Assembly (NCBI GenBank): GCA_017431345.1
Contig: JAFRLH010000034.1
Coordinates: forward strand, 1 to 45,488
DNA length: 45,488 bases
From: Lachnospiraceae bacterium
GTDB taxonomy: Bacteria > Bacillota > Clostridia > Lachnospirales > Lachnospiraceae
Direction of reading: 5' to 3'
This document shows, piece after piece, positions 17,827 through 26,454 of the stretch. Numbering within the stretch: position 1 is the first letter of the stretch; every line of letters starts with the position of its first letter. The position numbers and the translations under genes were made by a program. A model generated the notes under the pieces. The model was not told where the DNA came from, ran no database searches, and saw only the letters and a list, made by a program, of their open reading frames with translations.

Positions 17827-17870
17827 GCCTTCCCCTTTAGGGGAGGGTGGCACGTCAGTGCCGGGAGAGG
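17827..17870 (+). repeat. CCTTCCCCTTTAGGGG dispersed repeat, copy 1
   Basis: CCTTCCCCTTTAGGGGAGGG forms a hairpin, then GTGGCACGTCAGTGCCGGGAGAGG forms a second (GGCAC/GTGCC). Its last bases, GGGAGAGG, are correctly placed as the ribosome binding site of the TTG-started regulator at 17876. Further copies lie at 29626 and 29707. Confidence 0.75.
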
Positions 17871-17875
17871 TTACC

Positions 17876-20143
17876 TTGAACATCAAAACCCTTAAAAACC
17901 GCATATCTGCAATATTAAAGAAAGAGAGCCTGTACACACAGACTCTTTTTATGCTGTCCCTGCTGTCCCTCATCACCATTGCCGCCATGTTTGCCTTTGT
18001 CAGCAACATTGTCGTCAGGAACCAGAAAGAAAAGATCGCATCGATCTACAGCGATCAGCTTGAGCGGATCAGTACAGATGCTGATATTCTGATGAACGGG
18101 ATCGAGCAGTCTCTCTCCGAACTGCTTCACGCCAACAGCATGGTCTCCCTGATGGTGAATCCCCGCCTGAAGAGCAGCAGTACCGGTTATGCAGTGGTTT
18201 CTCTGCTTGCCAATGCCGCCCAACAGGACCCTCTGGTAAAACGTGAATTCCTTTATCTTCCTTATACGGAAGAAGTATACAGCTCCGTCGGGAACTATGT
18301 GAGCCTGGAGAACAGTCCGAACAAAGAGGATATCGAGATCTATCTTTCTCTCCGGGAACAGGACAGAGCCGGAGACGCTGAAAGCGAGACCAGACTGTTC
18401 TTTAACAACGGAGAACTATATCTGGCAGGCGATATGTGCGTTCCGAATTTTATCGGCGCCGTGATCTGTCAGATCGACACGGAAGCCTTCTATGACAGGA
18501 TCAACGGCAGCAGCGATGATCCCACAGACTTCTTTATCCTTGACCGTGACCGCAATATTCTGATATCTGCACCGGCTTCGGCAGATAAGATCCGCGCAGT
18601 GCTTGATAAAAAGGGGACCGGAGATCTTCTGTCAGATCCGGAAGAAGGTTTTATTTATACACAGTCCCAGGCATACGGTCTGATCTGCGGTCTGGGAACG
18701 GATTCTCTGTTTGAAAGCGTAAGCCCGCTGACGGTTATCCTGACGCTTCTTCCGTTCATTATTGCCTACGGTATATTTTCACTCCTTTACTCGAGATACG
18801 TCAGCAAAAAAGTCTATGCGCCATTCAATCGTCTGATGCATCTTACCGGACTTCGCGGTCAAAGTGAAGCAGCAGACAGGAATCGGGGCGAGCTGGAGAT
18901 CCTGGAGGAAACGATCGGAAACGCGATGGGAGAAAGTTCCAGGCAGAGAGAACTCCTTGACAGCATTTCTTCCGATGTTACCGAGCAGCTTTTCCGGGGC
19001 ATCCTGATGATGTCGGATACTGACATGGACCATATCAGAGTTACCATGGAAGGCATTGGACGTACGGAATATCTTACAGGGAAATATCAGGCAATGGCGG
19101 TCAGGATCCAGCCGGAGGAAGGCAGGAACCTGAGCGTTGTCGAAGAAGGACTGTATCAGAAGAGCCTGCTTGCGATCCTGCATGAACAGAGTCTGGAGAA
19201 CGGCCTGATCGTTCCCCTGTACATGGACAGCGAGACGCTGGCCGTACTTCTGTGCTTTACGGATGATGTTTCCGTGCTGAGCATTAAGCGGGAACAGGGC
19301 GGACTCGCGGACAATATAGAAAGAGGCGTAAACGGTCTTCCTTATTCTGTCATCATGGGAAAGGGGAAGATCTATAATGAGATAACCGCGCTGAAATTTT
19401 CCTACAGAGAAGCCGCAGAGGAACTACTCGTACCGGAACATGAAATGGAAAATGCAGAAAACCTGCAGGCTGCCGGTTTTGACCGGAGATATTACAGACG
19501 CAGAGCGGAAGAGTATGCGGATATTGCGGAAAAAGCAGGGGCTGAAGAAGCAGAGGCGGCAGCGGGCAGTATTGCTGCCGAACTGTCTGAAAGTACAAAT
19601 GAAAACCGCAGGGAATATCTCGAAGAAGTCCTGGATGTGCTTGTGGAACGTATGATCAAAGCGCATCTGGCACAGGACGATATCCAGAAAATGATGCTGA
19701 GAACGCGTATGGAAACGATCCGCCTGCTGACAGACAGGGATGAGATCAGAGGGAAGATCGCGGAACTTCTGTCTGAGATCGGCAGAGCGCTGAGACAGAA
19801 CAGCGGAAAGAGCAGATACAGATATGTGGATTTTGCGATGGAATATATTGCCGCGCATTATTCAGACGGAAATCTCTCTCTGGATGAAGTGAGCAGGGCG
19901 GTCGGGATCTCCGCACCTTACCTGAGCGGGATCTTCTCGGAAGTCAATAAAGGCGGCTTCCTGGCATACCTGAGCAGCTATCGGGTGGAACAGGCGAAGA
20001 AATATCTTGCAGGAACAGGAGATACTGTGGCTGAGATCGGAAAGGCATGCGGATTCAATTCCGCGCAGAGTTTCAGCCGTGTGTTCAGAAAACAGACCGG
20101 TATGTCGCCGGGACAGTACAGGGACAAAATGAAAGAAACGTAA
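17876..20143 (+). CDS. membrane-bound AraC-family regulator
   Basis: About 755 residues. Two transmembrane segments (about 22-47 and 284-306) bracket an extracytoplasmic sensor region of about 235 residues with a predicted PAS/Cache-like character (inferred from layout). A cytoplasmic linker follows. The C-terminus (about 648-752) is an AraC/XylS double helix-turn-helix: LSLDEVSRAVGISAPYLSGIFSEVNKGGF and VAEIGKACGFNSAQSFSRVFRKQTGMSPGQYR. This plan is common in Firmicutes regulators of carbohydrate or carboxylate uptake genes. The start is taken as TTG at 17876 because GGGAGAGG sits 5 nt upstream and because upstream in-frame ATGs would translate the dispersed repeat. Its position 170-800 nt after the TRAP genes suggests it senses the TRAP substrate outside the cell and activates those genes; this is inference. 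Confidence 0.87.
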   Translation: MNIKTLKNRISAILKKESLYTQTLFMLSLLSLITIAAMFAFVSNIVVRNQKEKIASIYSDQLERISTDADILMNGIEQSLSELLHANSMVSLMVNPRLKSSSTGYAVVSLLANAAQQDPLVKREFLYLPYTEEVYSSVGNYVSLENSPNKEDIEIYLSLREQDRAGDAESETRLFFNNGELYLAGDMCVPNFIGAVICQIDTEAFYDRINGSSDDPTDFFILDRDRNILISAPASADKIRAVLDKKGTGDLLSDPEEGFIYTQSQAYGLICGLGTDSLFESVSPLTVILTLLPFIIAYGIFSLLYSRYVSKKVYAPFNRLMHLTGLRGQSEAADRNRGELEILEETIGNAMGESSRQRELLDSISSDVTEQLFRGILMMSDTDMDHIRVTMEGIGRTEYLTGKYQAMAVRIQPEEGRNLSVVEEGLYQKSLLAILHEQSLENGLIVPLYMDSETLAVLLCFTDDVSVLSIKREQGGLADNIERGVNGLPYSVIMGKGKIYNEITALKFSYREAAEELLVPEHEMENAENLQAAGFDRRYYRRRAEEYADIAEKAGAEEAEAAAGSIAAELSESTNENRREYLEEVLDVLVERMIKAHLAQDDIQKMMLRTRMETIRLLTDRDEIRGKIAELLSEIGRALRQNSGKSRYRYVDFAMEYIAAHYSDGNLSLDEVSRAVGISAPYLSGIFSEVNKGGFLAYLSSYRVEQAKKYLAGTGDTVAEIGKACGFNSAQSFSRVFRKQTGMSPGQYRDKMKET

Positions 20144-20150
20144 AAAAAGG

Positions 20151-20177
20151 AGCCCGCGGGAATTCTTCCCGCGGGCT
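20151..20177. terminator. convergent terminator between regulator and hpf
   Basis: AGCCCGCGGGAA (20151-20162) pairs perfectly with TTCCCGCGGGCT (20166-20177). On the minus strand it is followed by CCTTTTTTT, a good terminator for hpf; on the plus strand it is GC-strong but lacks a T run. Confidence 0.8.
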
Positions 20178-20188
20178 TCATGGATGCG

Positions 20189-20710
20189 TCAGCCTTCCGG
20201 TTCGATCAACCCGTAGGCACCATCCTTTCTTTTATAAACTACACAGACCTGCTCGGTCATCGAATCCCTGAATACATAGAAGCTGTGGCCGAGAAGCTCC
20301 ATCTGCAGGCAGGCTTCTTCGGGATCCATGGGTTTCAGGGCAAAATGTTTTGTTCTTACGATGCGGATCGCATCTTCATCCTCAACGCTCTCTTCGGTAT
20401 ATGTAGGAGTAAAGCCGCTCTGGTAGCGGTCTATAAGTTTGCTCTTATGTCTGCGCAGCTGTTTAATGATGCTTTCCTGAACAAGATCGATGGAAGCATA
20501 CATATCGCTGCTGGATTCTTCCGCGCGGATCACGGTACCCTTGATCGGAATCGTGACTTCCACTTTCTGAAGTTCTCTTTCGGTACTGAGTGTTACCTGG
20601 ACCTCAGGATCTCCCTTGAAATACTTATCAAGCTTCGCTAATTTATGCTCGACCTGATTCTGAAGATTATCTGTGAGCTGGATATTCTTTCCGGAAATTC
20701 TGAAACGCAT
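20189..20710 (-). CDS. hpf: ribosome hibernation promoting factor, long form
   Basis: A 173-residue protein that binds the 30S subunit and pairs ribosomes into inactive 100S dimers in slow growth. The N-terminal domain (1-100) has ISGKNIQLTDNLQNQVEHKLAKLDKYF and the beta strand EVTIPIKGTVIRAEESSSDMYASID; the C-terminal dimerisation domain (about 115-173) has IVRTKHFALKPMDPEEACLQMELLGHSFYVFRD. The length fits the long HPF of Firmicutes. GAAAGGAG lies 10 nt before the ATG. An AT-rich leader (20745-20870) upstream should hold its promoter, with TATAAT-like sequence on the minus strand near 20797 but no convincing -35. Confidence 0.95.
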   Translation of the reverse strand: MRFRISGKNIQLTDNLQNQVEHKLAKLDKYFKGDPEVQVTLSTERELQKVEVTIPIKGTVIRAEESSSDMYASIDLVQESIIKQLRRHKSKLIDRYQSGFTPTYTEESVEDEDAIRIVRTKHFALKPMDPEEACLQMELLGHSFYVFRDSMTEQVCVVYKRKDGAYGLIEPEG

Positions 20711-20883
20711 TTACTTGGTCTCCTTTCAAGTGATCTATCCTCCGGGAACCAAAGGATGAAACAGAACACAAAATACAGAAAAATAAAGAAATTATAAACT
20801 ATATTCTGTATAAAACTGAATTTCATGTTTTGTTATGATTCAATTTTATCATAAATTCCGGAAAATACAAGGGGAAATATTAC

Positions 20884-20934
20884 ATAAGAAAAGAGACCGG
20901 AGCGATTTCGGGGAGATGTGCTGCCGGTCTCTTT
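20884..20934 (-). terminator. bioB-bioY terminator
   Basis: On the minus strand AAAGAGACCGG (20934-20924) pairs with CCGGTCTCTTT (20900-20890), followed by TCTTATG-type T-rich sequence. It starts 3 nt after the bioY stop. Confidence 0.75.
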
Positions 20935-20937
20935 CCC

Positions 20938-21483
20938 CTATATCACTTCCGCCGCCTTCAGCCGTTTTACCAGCATCGGTGCAGCGATCAGTGCTATCAC
21001 GATTTTTACAAGATCGCCGGGGATGAACGGGATCACCCCGGCTGCCAGTGCCGCCTGAAAATCAAGTCCCGCCTGATAGGCAAGCCAGGCTGTTCCGAAA
21101 AGATAACAGGCGGCTGTGCCGAAAAGCATGCCGATCAGGTCTGTGATCCGGCTGTTCCCGTGATCAAAGGCATATCCGCAGATCAGCGCAATGAAAACAT
21201 ATCCCACAAGATACCCCCCTGTCGGTCCAAGCAGTTTTCCGGCGCCGGCTGTAAACCCTGCGAAAACGGGGAGCCCCACAAAGCCGATAAGGAGATAAAG
21301 CAGGACGCTGACCGCGCCGCGCTTCATGCCCAGAATATAACAGGAAAAATAAATGGCGAGATTCACGAGGCTGATGGGGACCGGACTGACCGGGATCGAG
21401 AGTGAGAGCGGTCCCATGATGCAGATAATGGCTGCTATGAGCGCCGTGAGTATCATGGATCTTGTTTTTTCAGAGGAGTTCAA
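20938..21483 (-). CDS. bioY: biotin transporter substrate-binding subunit BioY
   Basis: A 181-residue membrane protein with about six hydrophobic segments, the S component that captures biotin for an energy-coupling (ECF) transporter. The family motif region GPTGGYLVGYVFIALICGY and the preceding GLPVFAGFTAGAGKLLG are clear. The frame opens with TTG at 21483; an ATG at 21456 (MILTALIAAI) is the alternative start, but it lacks a ribosome binding site, whereas GAAAGGA lies about 12 nt before the TTG. It follows bioB by 34 nt in the same direction, so synthesis and uptake of biotin are co-transcribed. No ECF ATPase genes are in the window, fitting use of a shared energising module. Confidence 0.9.
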   Translation of the reverse strand: MNSSEKTRSMILTALIAAIICIMGPLSLSIPVSPVPISLVNLAIYFSCYILGMKRGAVSVLLYLLIGFVGLPVFAGFTAGAGKLLGPTGGYLVGYVFIALICGYAFDHGNSRITDLIGMLFGTAACYLFGTAWLAYQAGLDFQAALAAGVIPFIPGDLVKIVIALIAAPMLVKRLKAAEVI

Positions 21484-21517
21484 TTTCTTCTTTATTCCTT
21501 TCGCAGCTGCAGTTTTT

Positions 21518-22489
21518 TCATATCTCCGGGACCGGTTTCAGCGCATATCCCATCGCTGTCAGCATCGCGCGATCCTGCGCCGTATTATTCCCGACTGTCG
21601 TCAGCATATCGCCGGTCAGTGTTGCGTTCGCACCGGACCGGAAAAGCACCGCGCCGCCATCTTCAAAATAACTTCTGCCTGCTGCAATCCTGATATCAGC
21701 AGTCGGATTGATGTACCGGAACATTGCCACGATCCGGGTGATTTCTTCCGGCGCAAGTTTCTCCCTGTCTCCAAGCGGTGTGCCTTTGACCGGGATCAGG
21801 AAATTGAGCGGGATGGATTCCACATCAAGTTCCGCTAATGTCAGTGCCATGCTGATCCGGTCTTCCCAGGTCTCCCCCATGCCCAGGATACCGCCGCAGC
21901 AGATGGTCATGCCGGCAGCGCGGGCGCGCCGCACTTCTTCCAGTTTGTCGGCGAAGGTATGGGTTGAGCAGATCGAAGGAAAGAACCGCTCCGAAGTCTC
22001 GATATTCGCATGATACATGGTCACGCCAGCGTCTTTCAGACGCCGCAGATCGCCTTCCTCCATCAGCCCGTGGGAAGCACAGAGGATGATGTCCGGACAT
22101 TCTTCGTGCATTCTGCGGTAGCTTTCGACCGCAATTTCAAGATCTGCACCTGTGAGCGTTTTCCCGGCTGTAACGATAGAATAGCGGTCGACGCCTTTGG
22201 CATATATTTTTCGGCAGTCTTCCGTGAACTTTTCAGCGGGAAGGAAACCGTATACTTCACAGTTCGTGTGGTTGTGGGCGGACTGTGCGCAGAACCGGCA
22301 GTCCTCGCTGCAGCGGCCGCCGCGGCCGTTGATGATGCTGCAGAGATCTGCGCGGTCACCGCAGAGTTCTTTCCGGATGAGATCCGCGCCGGCAGCCAGT
22401 TCGGAAAGATTCGCCGTTATAAAAAAGGAAAGATCATCTTCGGCGCACAGTCGTTTTCCGTTGATGATCTCATGAGCAAGATGCAGCAT
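21518..22489 (-). CDS. bioB: biotin synthase
   Basis: A 323-residue radical-SAM enzyme that inserts sulfur into dethiobiotin. The [4Fe-4S]-SAM site is CSEDCRFC (Cys60, Cys64, Cys67); later come YHANIETSERFF, GGILGMGETWEDR and, near the C-terminus, IRIAAGRSYFEDGGAVLFRSGANATLTGDMLTT with the Arg that contacts the [2Fe-2S] cluster in this family. The start at 22489 (MLHLAHEI) is preferred to 22531 because GGAGG lies 6 nt upstream. There is no bioA, bioD or bioF here, so the cell may salvage dethiobiotin or keep those genes elsewhere. Confidence 0.95.
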   Translation of the reverse strand: MLHLAHEIINGKRLCAEDDLSFFITANLSELAAGADLIRKELCGDRADLCSIINGRGGRCSEDCRFCAQSAHNHTNCEVYGFLPAEKFTEDCRKIYAKGVDRYSIVTAGKTLTGADLEIAVESYRRMHEECPDIILCASHGLMEEGDLRRLKDAGVTMYHANIETSERFFPSICSTHTFADKLEEVRRARAAGMTICCGGILGMGETWEDRISMALTLAELDVESIPLNFLIPVKGTPLGDREKLAPEEITRIVAMFRYINPTADIRIAAGRSYFEDGGAVLFRSGANATLTGDMLTTVGNNTAQDRAMLTAMGYALKPVPEI

Positions 22490-22521
22490 AAAAAACCTCC
22501 ATGTCCGGCTGTCACGCAAAA

Positions 22522-22551
22522 TGTCAACCAAAAGACATAAAATAGTTTACA
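22522..22551. promoter_or_regulatory. candidate BirA operator 1
   Basis: TGTCAAC (22522-22528), 16 bp, GTTTACA (22545-22551): an inverted repeat of the BirA box type. It covers the -10 of the bioB promoter (TAAACT on the minus strand, 22549-22544). Confidence 0.6.
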
Positions 22552-22572
22552 ATGAATAAACTGTAATGTCAA
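22544..22572 (-). promoter_or_regulatory. bioB promoter
   Basis: On the minus strand TTGACA (22572-22567), 17 bp, TAAACT (22549-22544). The start point would be near 22537, about 48 nt before the bioB ATG. Both hexamers coincide with half-sites of the two candidate BirA operators. Confidence 0.65.
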
Positions 22573-22595
22573 CTGAAACGGAAATGTGGTTGACA
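22567..22595. promoter_or_regulatory. candidate BirA operator 2
   Basis: TGTCAAC (22567-22573), 15 bp, GTTGACA (22589-22595): a perfect 7-bp inverted repeat with spacing like operator 1. One half lies on the bioB -35; the other faces secA. Binding by biotinyl-AMP-loaded BirA would shut bioB-bioY. Confidence 0.6.
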
Positions 22596-22643
22596 AGAAA
22601 GAGGGAGACAGAGACCATCCCCTGTCTCCGCCCGTTTTCGCGG

Positions 22644-22672
22644 TTGCAAACCCATTCCGATAATGCTATAAT
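22644..22672 (+). promoter_or_regulatory. secA promoter
   Basis: TTGCAA (22644-22649), 17 bp, TATAAT (22667-22672). Transcription would begin near 22679, about 30 nt before the secA start. Confidence 0.8.
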
Positions 22673-22709
22673 TTTACAGCGTGTATGCAAAAATAGGACA
22701 GGAAGGAAT

Positions 22710-25289
22710 GTGAGTTATCCTATGGATCTTGTCAAGCTGTTATTCGGTACAAAGAGCTCCCGCATCTGCAAGAGCATGGAGCCGACAATAAAAAAAATAG
22801 AAAGCTTAAGACCCGGTCTCATGGAGAAGACCGATGATGAATTAAGAGATCTGACAAAACAGTACAAGCAGCGTGTCGCGGACGGGGAATCGCTGGACGA
22901 TCTGCTTCCCGAGGCGTTCGCACTTGTACGGGAAGGCGCCAGACGTGTGCTGCATATGGAACATTATCCCGTGCAGCTCATGGGCGGCATCGTTCTTCAT
23001 CAGGGCCGGATCGCCGAGATGAAGACCGGTGAAGGTAAGACGCTCGTCGCTACGCTTCCGGCTTATCTGAATGCGCTGGAAGGCAGAGGCGTTCATATCG
23101 TTACTGTCAATGATTACCTGGCAGGCCGTGACGCGGAGTGGATGGGCGCGATCCATCGTTTCCTTGGCCTGACCGTCGGCGTGGTACTGAATTCCATGAC
23201 GCCCGACGAGCGCCGGGAAGCCTATAACTGTGACATTACCTATGTTACCAACAACGAACTCGGATTCGATTACCTCCGTGACAACATGGTCATTTACAAG
23301 GAGCAGCTCGTTCTGCGGGATCTCCATTATGCCATCGTCGACGAGGTCGACTCCGTTCTGATCGATGAAGCCAGAACGCCGCTGATCATTTCCGGACAGA
23401 GCGGAAAATCCACAAAGCTCTATGAAGTCTGCGATTACCTTGCCAAGCGTATGCAGCGCGGTGAAGCCACAGAGCTCACCAAGATGGATGCGATGATGAA
23501 GATCGAGTCGGAAGAGACCGGAGATTTTGTTGTCAATGAGAAGGATAAACAGCTGAACCTGACCGCGGAAGGCGTCCGCAAGGTAGAAGAATTCTTCAAG
23601 ATCGACAATCTGGCGGATCCGGAGAACCTGGAGATCCAGCACAATATTATCCTTGCGCTGCGCGCGAACAACCTGATGTTCCGTGACAAGGATTACGTCG
23701 TGAAGGATGACGAAGTCCTGATCGTTGACGAATTCACCGGACGTATTATGCCCGGAAGAAGATATTCCGACGGTCTGCATCAGGCAATTGAAGCAAAGGA
23801 ACACGTAAAGGTAAAACGCGAGAGCAAGACGCTCGCGACCATTACATTCCAGAACTTCTTCAACAAATTTGAGAAGAAAGCCGGCATGACCGGTACCGCC
23901 ATGACGGAAGAAAAGGAATTCCGTGACATCTACGGCATGGACGTTGTGGAGATCCCGACGAACGTTCCTGTCATCCGGAAAGATCTGGAGGATGCAGTAT
24001 ACAAGACCAGAAGAGGCAAGCTCAATGCGATCTGCAACGAGATCGAGGAAGCGCATGCAAAGGGACAGCCCATCCTGGTCGGCACCATCACCATTGAAGC
24101 TTCCGAAGAACTCTCCGCCCTGCTGAAGCGCCGCGGGATCCAGCACAACGTGCTGAATGCGAAGTTCCATGAGATGGAAGCGGCGATCATTGCCGACGCC
24201 GGACTGCACGGAGCAGTCACCATTGCCACCAACATGGCCGGCCGTGGTACCGATATCAAACTGGATGAGGAAGCAAAGGCGGCCGGCGGCCTGAAGGTCA
24301 TCGGCACAGAGCGCCATGAGGCGAGACGTATCGACAACCAGCTGCGCGGACGTTCCGGCCGTCAGGGAGACCCGGGCGAATCCCGTTTCTTCATTTCGCT
24401 GGAAGACGATCTGATGCGTCTGTTCGGCGGTGAGCGCGTGCAGAACATGTTCAATTCCCTGAATGTTCCCGAGGATGAGCAGATCGAGCACCGCATGCTT
24501 TCGGATGCGATCGAGCGCGCCCAGAAGAAGATCGAAGGAAACAACTTCGGTATCAGAAAGAACGTCCTGGAATATGACCAGGTCATGAACGAGCAGAGAG
24601 AGATCATCTACGGCGAGCGCCGCAGAGTGCTGAACGGCGAGAACATGCGTGACGTCGTCATCAAGTTCATTAACGATGTTGCTGAGAGCATCGTTGACAT
24701 CAGCATCCCCGAGGATAAGTCGGCGGATGAATGGGATCTGACCGAGTACAACCAGCTCGTGCAGCCCATCTTCCCGATGCCGCTGTTTGCCCTTACCGAA
24801 GACCAGAAGAAGACCTTCCGCAAGGACGACATGAAGCAGCTCCTGAAGGAGCAGGCAGTCAGACTGTATGAGCGGAAGGAAGCCGAATTCCCGGATCCCG
24901 AGCAGATCAGAGAGATCGAGCGCGTGATCCTGCTCCGTGTCATTGACCAGAAGTGGATGGCGCACATCGACGATATGGACCAGCTGCGTGAAGGTATCGG
25001 CCTGCAGGCATATGGTCAGAGAGATCCTCTTGTGGAATATAAGATGATCGGTTATGAAATGTTCGATGAGATGACCAGCGCCATGAAGGAAGATACCGTC
25101 AAGCTGCTCATGCATATCCGTGTGGAGCAGAAGGTGGAGCGCGAGGAAGTAGCGAAGGCGACCGGCACGAACAAGGACGATACCGCCGTCCGCCAGCCGA
25201 AGCGCCGCGAGAACAAGAAGATCTATCCGAACGATCCCTGCCCCTGCGGATCCGGAAAGAAATACAAGAACTGCCACGGAAGGAAATAA
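22710..25289 (+). CDS. secA: preprotein translocase ATPase SecA
   Basis: About 859 residues; the ATPase that drives secretory proteins through SecYEG. Visible are Walker A in [16 protein letters not shown], the DEAD-type [19 protein letters not shown], the crosslinking and helical scaffold regions, [14 protein letters not shown] and [30 protein letters not shown] of the second nucleotide-binding fold, and a C-terminal zinc site [15 protein letters not shown]. The start is GTG at 22710 with AGGA 6 nt upstream; ATG at 22722 (MDLVKLLFG) also fits the family but has a poor ribosome binding site spacing. In-frame sequence further upstream is not SecA-like. prfB follows by 27 nt, so the genes are likely co-transcribed. 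Confidence 0.96.
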   Translation: MSYPMDLVKLLFGTKSSRICKSMEPTIKKIESLRPGLMEKTDDELRDLTKQYKQRVADGESLDDLLPEAFALVREGARRVLHMEHYPVQLMGGIVLHQGRIAEMKTGEGKTLVATLPAYLNALEGRGVHIVTVNDYLAGRDAEWMGAIHRFLGLTVGVVLNSMTPDERREAYNCDITYVTNNELGFDYLRDNMVIYKEQLVLRDLHYAIVDEVDSVLIDEARTPLIISGQSGKSTKLYEVCDYLAKRMQRGEATELTKMDAMMKIESEETGDFVVNEKDKQLNLTAEGVRKVEEFFKIDNLADPENLEIQHNIILALRANNLMFRDKDYVVKDDEVLIVDEFTGRIMPGRRYSDGLHQAIEAKEHVKVKRESKTLATITFQNFFNKFEKKAGMTGTAMTEEKEFRDIYGMDVVEIPTNVPVIRKDLEDAVYKTRRGKLNAICNEIEEAHAKGQPILVGTITIEASEELSALLKRRGIQHNVLNAKFHEMEAAIIADAGLHGAVTIATNMAGRGTDIKLDEEAKAAGGLKVIGTERHEARRIDNQLRGRSGRQGDPGESRFFISLEDDLMRLFGGERVQNMFNSLNVPEDEQIEHRMLSDAIERAQKKIEGNNFGIRKNVLEYDQVMNEQREIIYGERRRVLNGENMRDVVIKFINDVAESIVDISIPEDKSADEWDLTEYNQLVQPIFPMPLFALTEDQKKTFRKDDMKQLLKEQAVRLYERKEAEFPDPEQIREIERVILLRVIDQKWMAHIDDMDQLREGIGLQAYGQRDPLVEYKMIGYEMFDEMTSAMKEDTVKLLMHIRVEQKVEREEVAKATGTNKDDTAVRQPKRRENKKIYPNDPCPCGSGKKYKNCHGRK

Positions 25290-25316
25290 GTTCCCGGCAG
25301 ATACAGGTGAATAAAT

Positions 25317-26435
25317 ATGGTAGAACTTGATCAGTTCAAGGCGGATCTCGCTGCAACGAAGCAGCCGCTGAAAGAGGTGGGCGATTCCCTTGATCTTAAC
25401 GGCAAGCGGAACCGCATTGCCGAGCTTGAAAAAAATATGGAAGAGCCCGGATTCTGGGACGACGCGGACCGCGCTGCCAAGATCATGCAGAATCTGAAAG
25501 GCCTGAAGGATACCGTGGAGAAGGTCGAGTCGCTCAACACAGCGTATGATGACATTGAAGTGCTGATCGACATGGCTTATGAGGAAAATGACGCTTCCCT
25601 GATCCCGGAGATCGAAGAGGAACTGACGGCTTACAGGGATTCCCTTGAGGAGCTCCGCATCACGACGCTGCTTTCCGGGCCTTATGACAAAGCAAATGCG
25701 ATCCTGACCCTGCATGCAGGAGCGGGCGGGACGGAATCCTGCGACTGGGCCGGCATGCTTTACCGCATGTACCTGAAATGGGCGGATAAGCATCATTTTA
25801 CCGTGGAGACACTGGACTTCCTGGACGGCGATGAAGCAGGCATCAAATCCGTTACCATTCAGGTGAACGGTGAGAACGCTTACGGCTATCTGAAGTCCGA
25901 GCACGGCGTACACAGGCTGGTGCGCATTTCCCCGTTCAATGCGGCGGGTAAGCGCCAGACATCCTTCGTTTCCTGCGATGTCATGCCGGAGATCGAAGAG
26001 GATCTGGATGTGGAGATCAAAGACGACGATATCAGGATCGATACCTACCGTTCCAGCGGCGCCGGCGGACAGCATATCAACAAGACATCCTCAGCTATCC
26101 GTATCACCCACTTCCCTACGGGAATCGTGGTGCAGTGCCAGAACGAGCGGTCCCAGCATCAGAATAAAGACAAAGCCATGCAGATGCTGAAGGCGAAGCT
26201 GTTCATCCTGAAGCAGGAAGAAAATGCAGCGAAAGCGCAGGGAATCCGCGGTGAACAGTCCGAGATCGGCTGGGGCCGGCAGATCCGTTCGTACGTGCTG
26301 CAGCCGTATACGATGGTCAAGGATCTGCGGACAGACGTGGAGACAGGAAATGTAAATGCCGTTCTGGACGGCAATATCGATATGTTCATGAATGGTTATC
26401 TGAAATGGCTGAGCCTGTCAGCAGATAACAAATAG
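25317..26435 (+). CDS. prfB: peptide chain release factor 2, no frameshift site
   Basis: A 372-residue factor that releases nascent chains at UGA and UAA. It has an N-terminal helical domain, the stop-codon reading tripeptide SPF in RISPFNAAGKRQTSF and the catalytic GGQ in SSGAGGQHINKT. Most prfB genes carry an in-frame UGA near codon 25 that requires a programmed +1 shift; here the corresponding stretch reads TCC CTT GAT CTT (GDSLDLNGKR) without interruption, so the autoregulatory frameshift is absent. AGGTG precedes the ATG. It lies between secA and hom. Confidence 0.96.
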   Translation: MVELDQFKADLAATKQPLKEVGDSLDLNGKRNRIAELEKNMEEPGFWDDADRAAKIMQNLKGLKDTVEKVESLNTAYDDIEVLIDMAYEENDASLIPEIEEELTAYRDSLEELRITTLLSGPYDKANAILTLHAGAGGTESCDWAGMLYRMYLKWADKHHFTVETLDFLDGDEAGIKSVTIQVNGENAYGYLKSEHGVHRLVRISPFNAAGKRQTSFVSCDVMPEIEEDLDVEIKDDDIRIDTYRSSGAGGQHINKTSSAIRITHFPTGIVVQCQNERSQHQNKDKAMQMLKAKLFILKQEENAAKAQGIRGEQSEIGWGRQIRSYVLQPYTMVKDLRTDVETGNVNAVLDGNIDMFMNGYLKWLSLSADNK

Positions 26436-26454
26436 CAGCGACCTGGGGGGAATT

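Noticed and set aside
22842-26075. A 1077-codon open frame antisense to secA and prfB
   Set aside because: It spans two well-supported genes on the other strand, and its amino-acid composition is unlike a folded protein.
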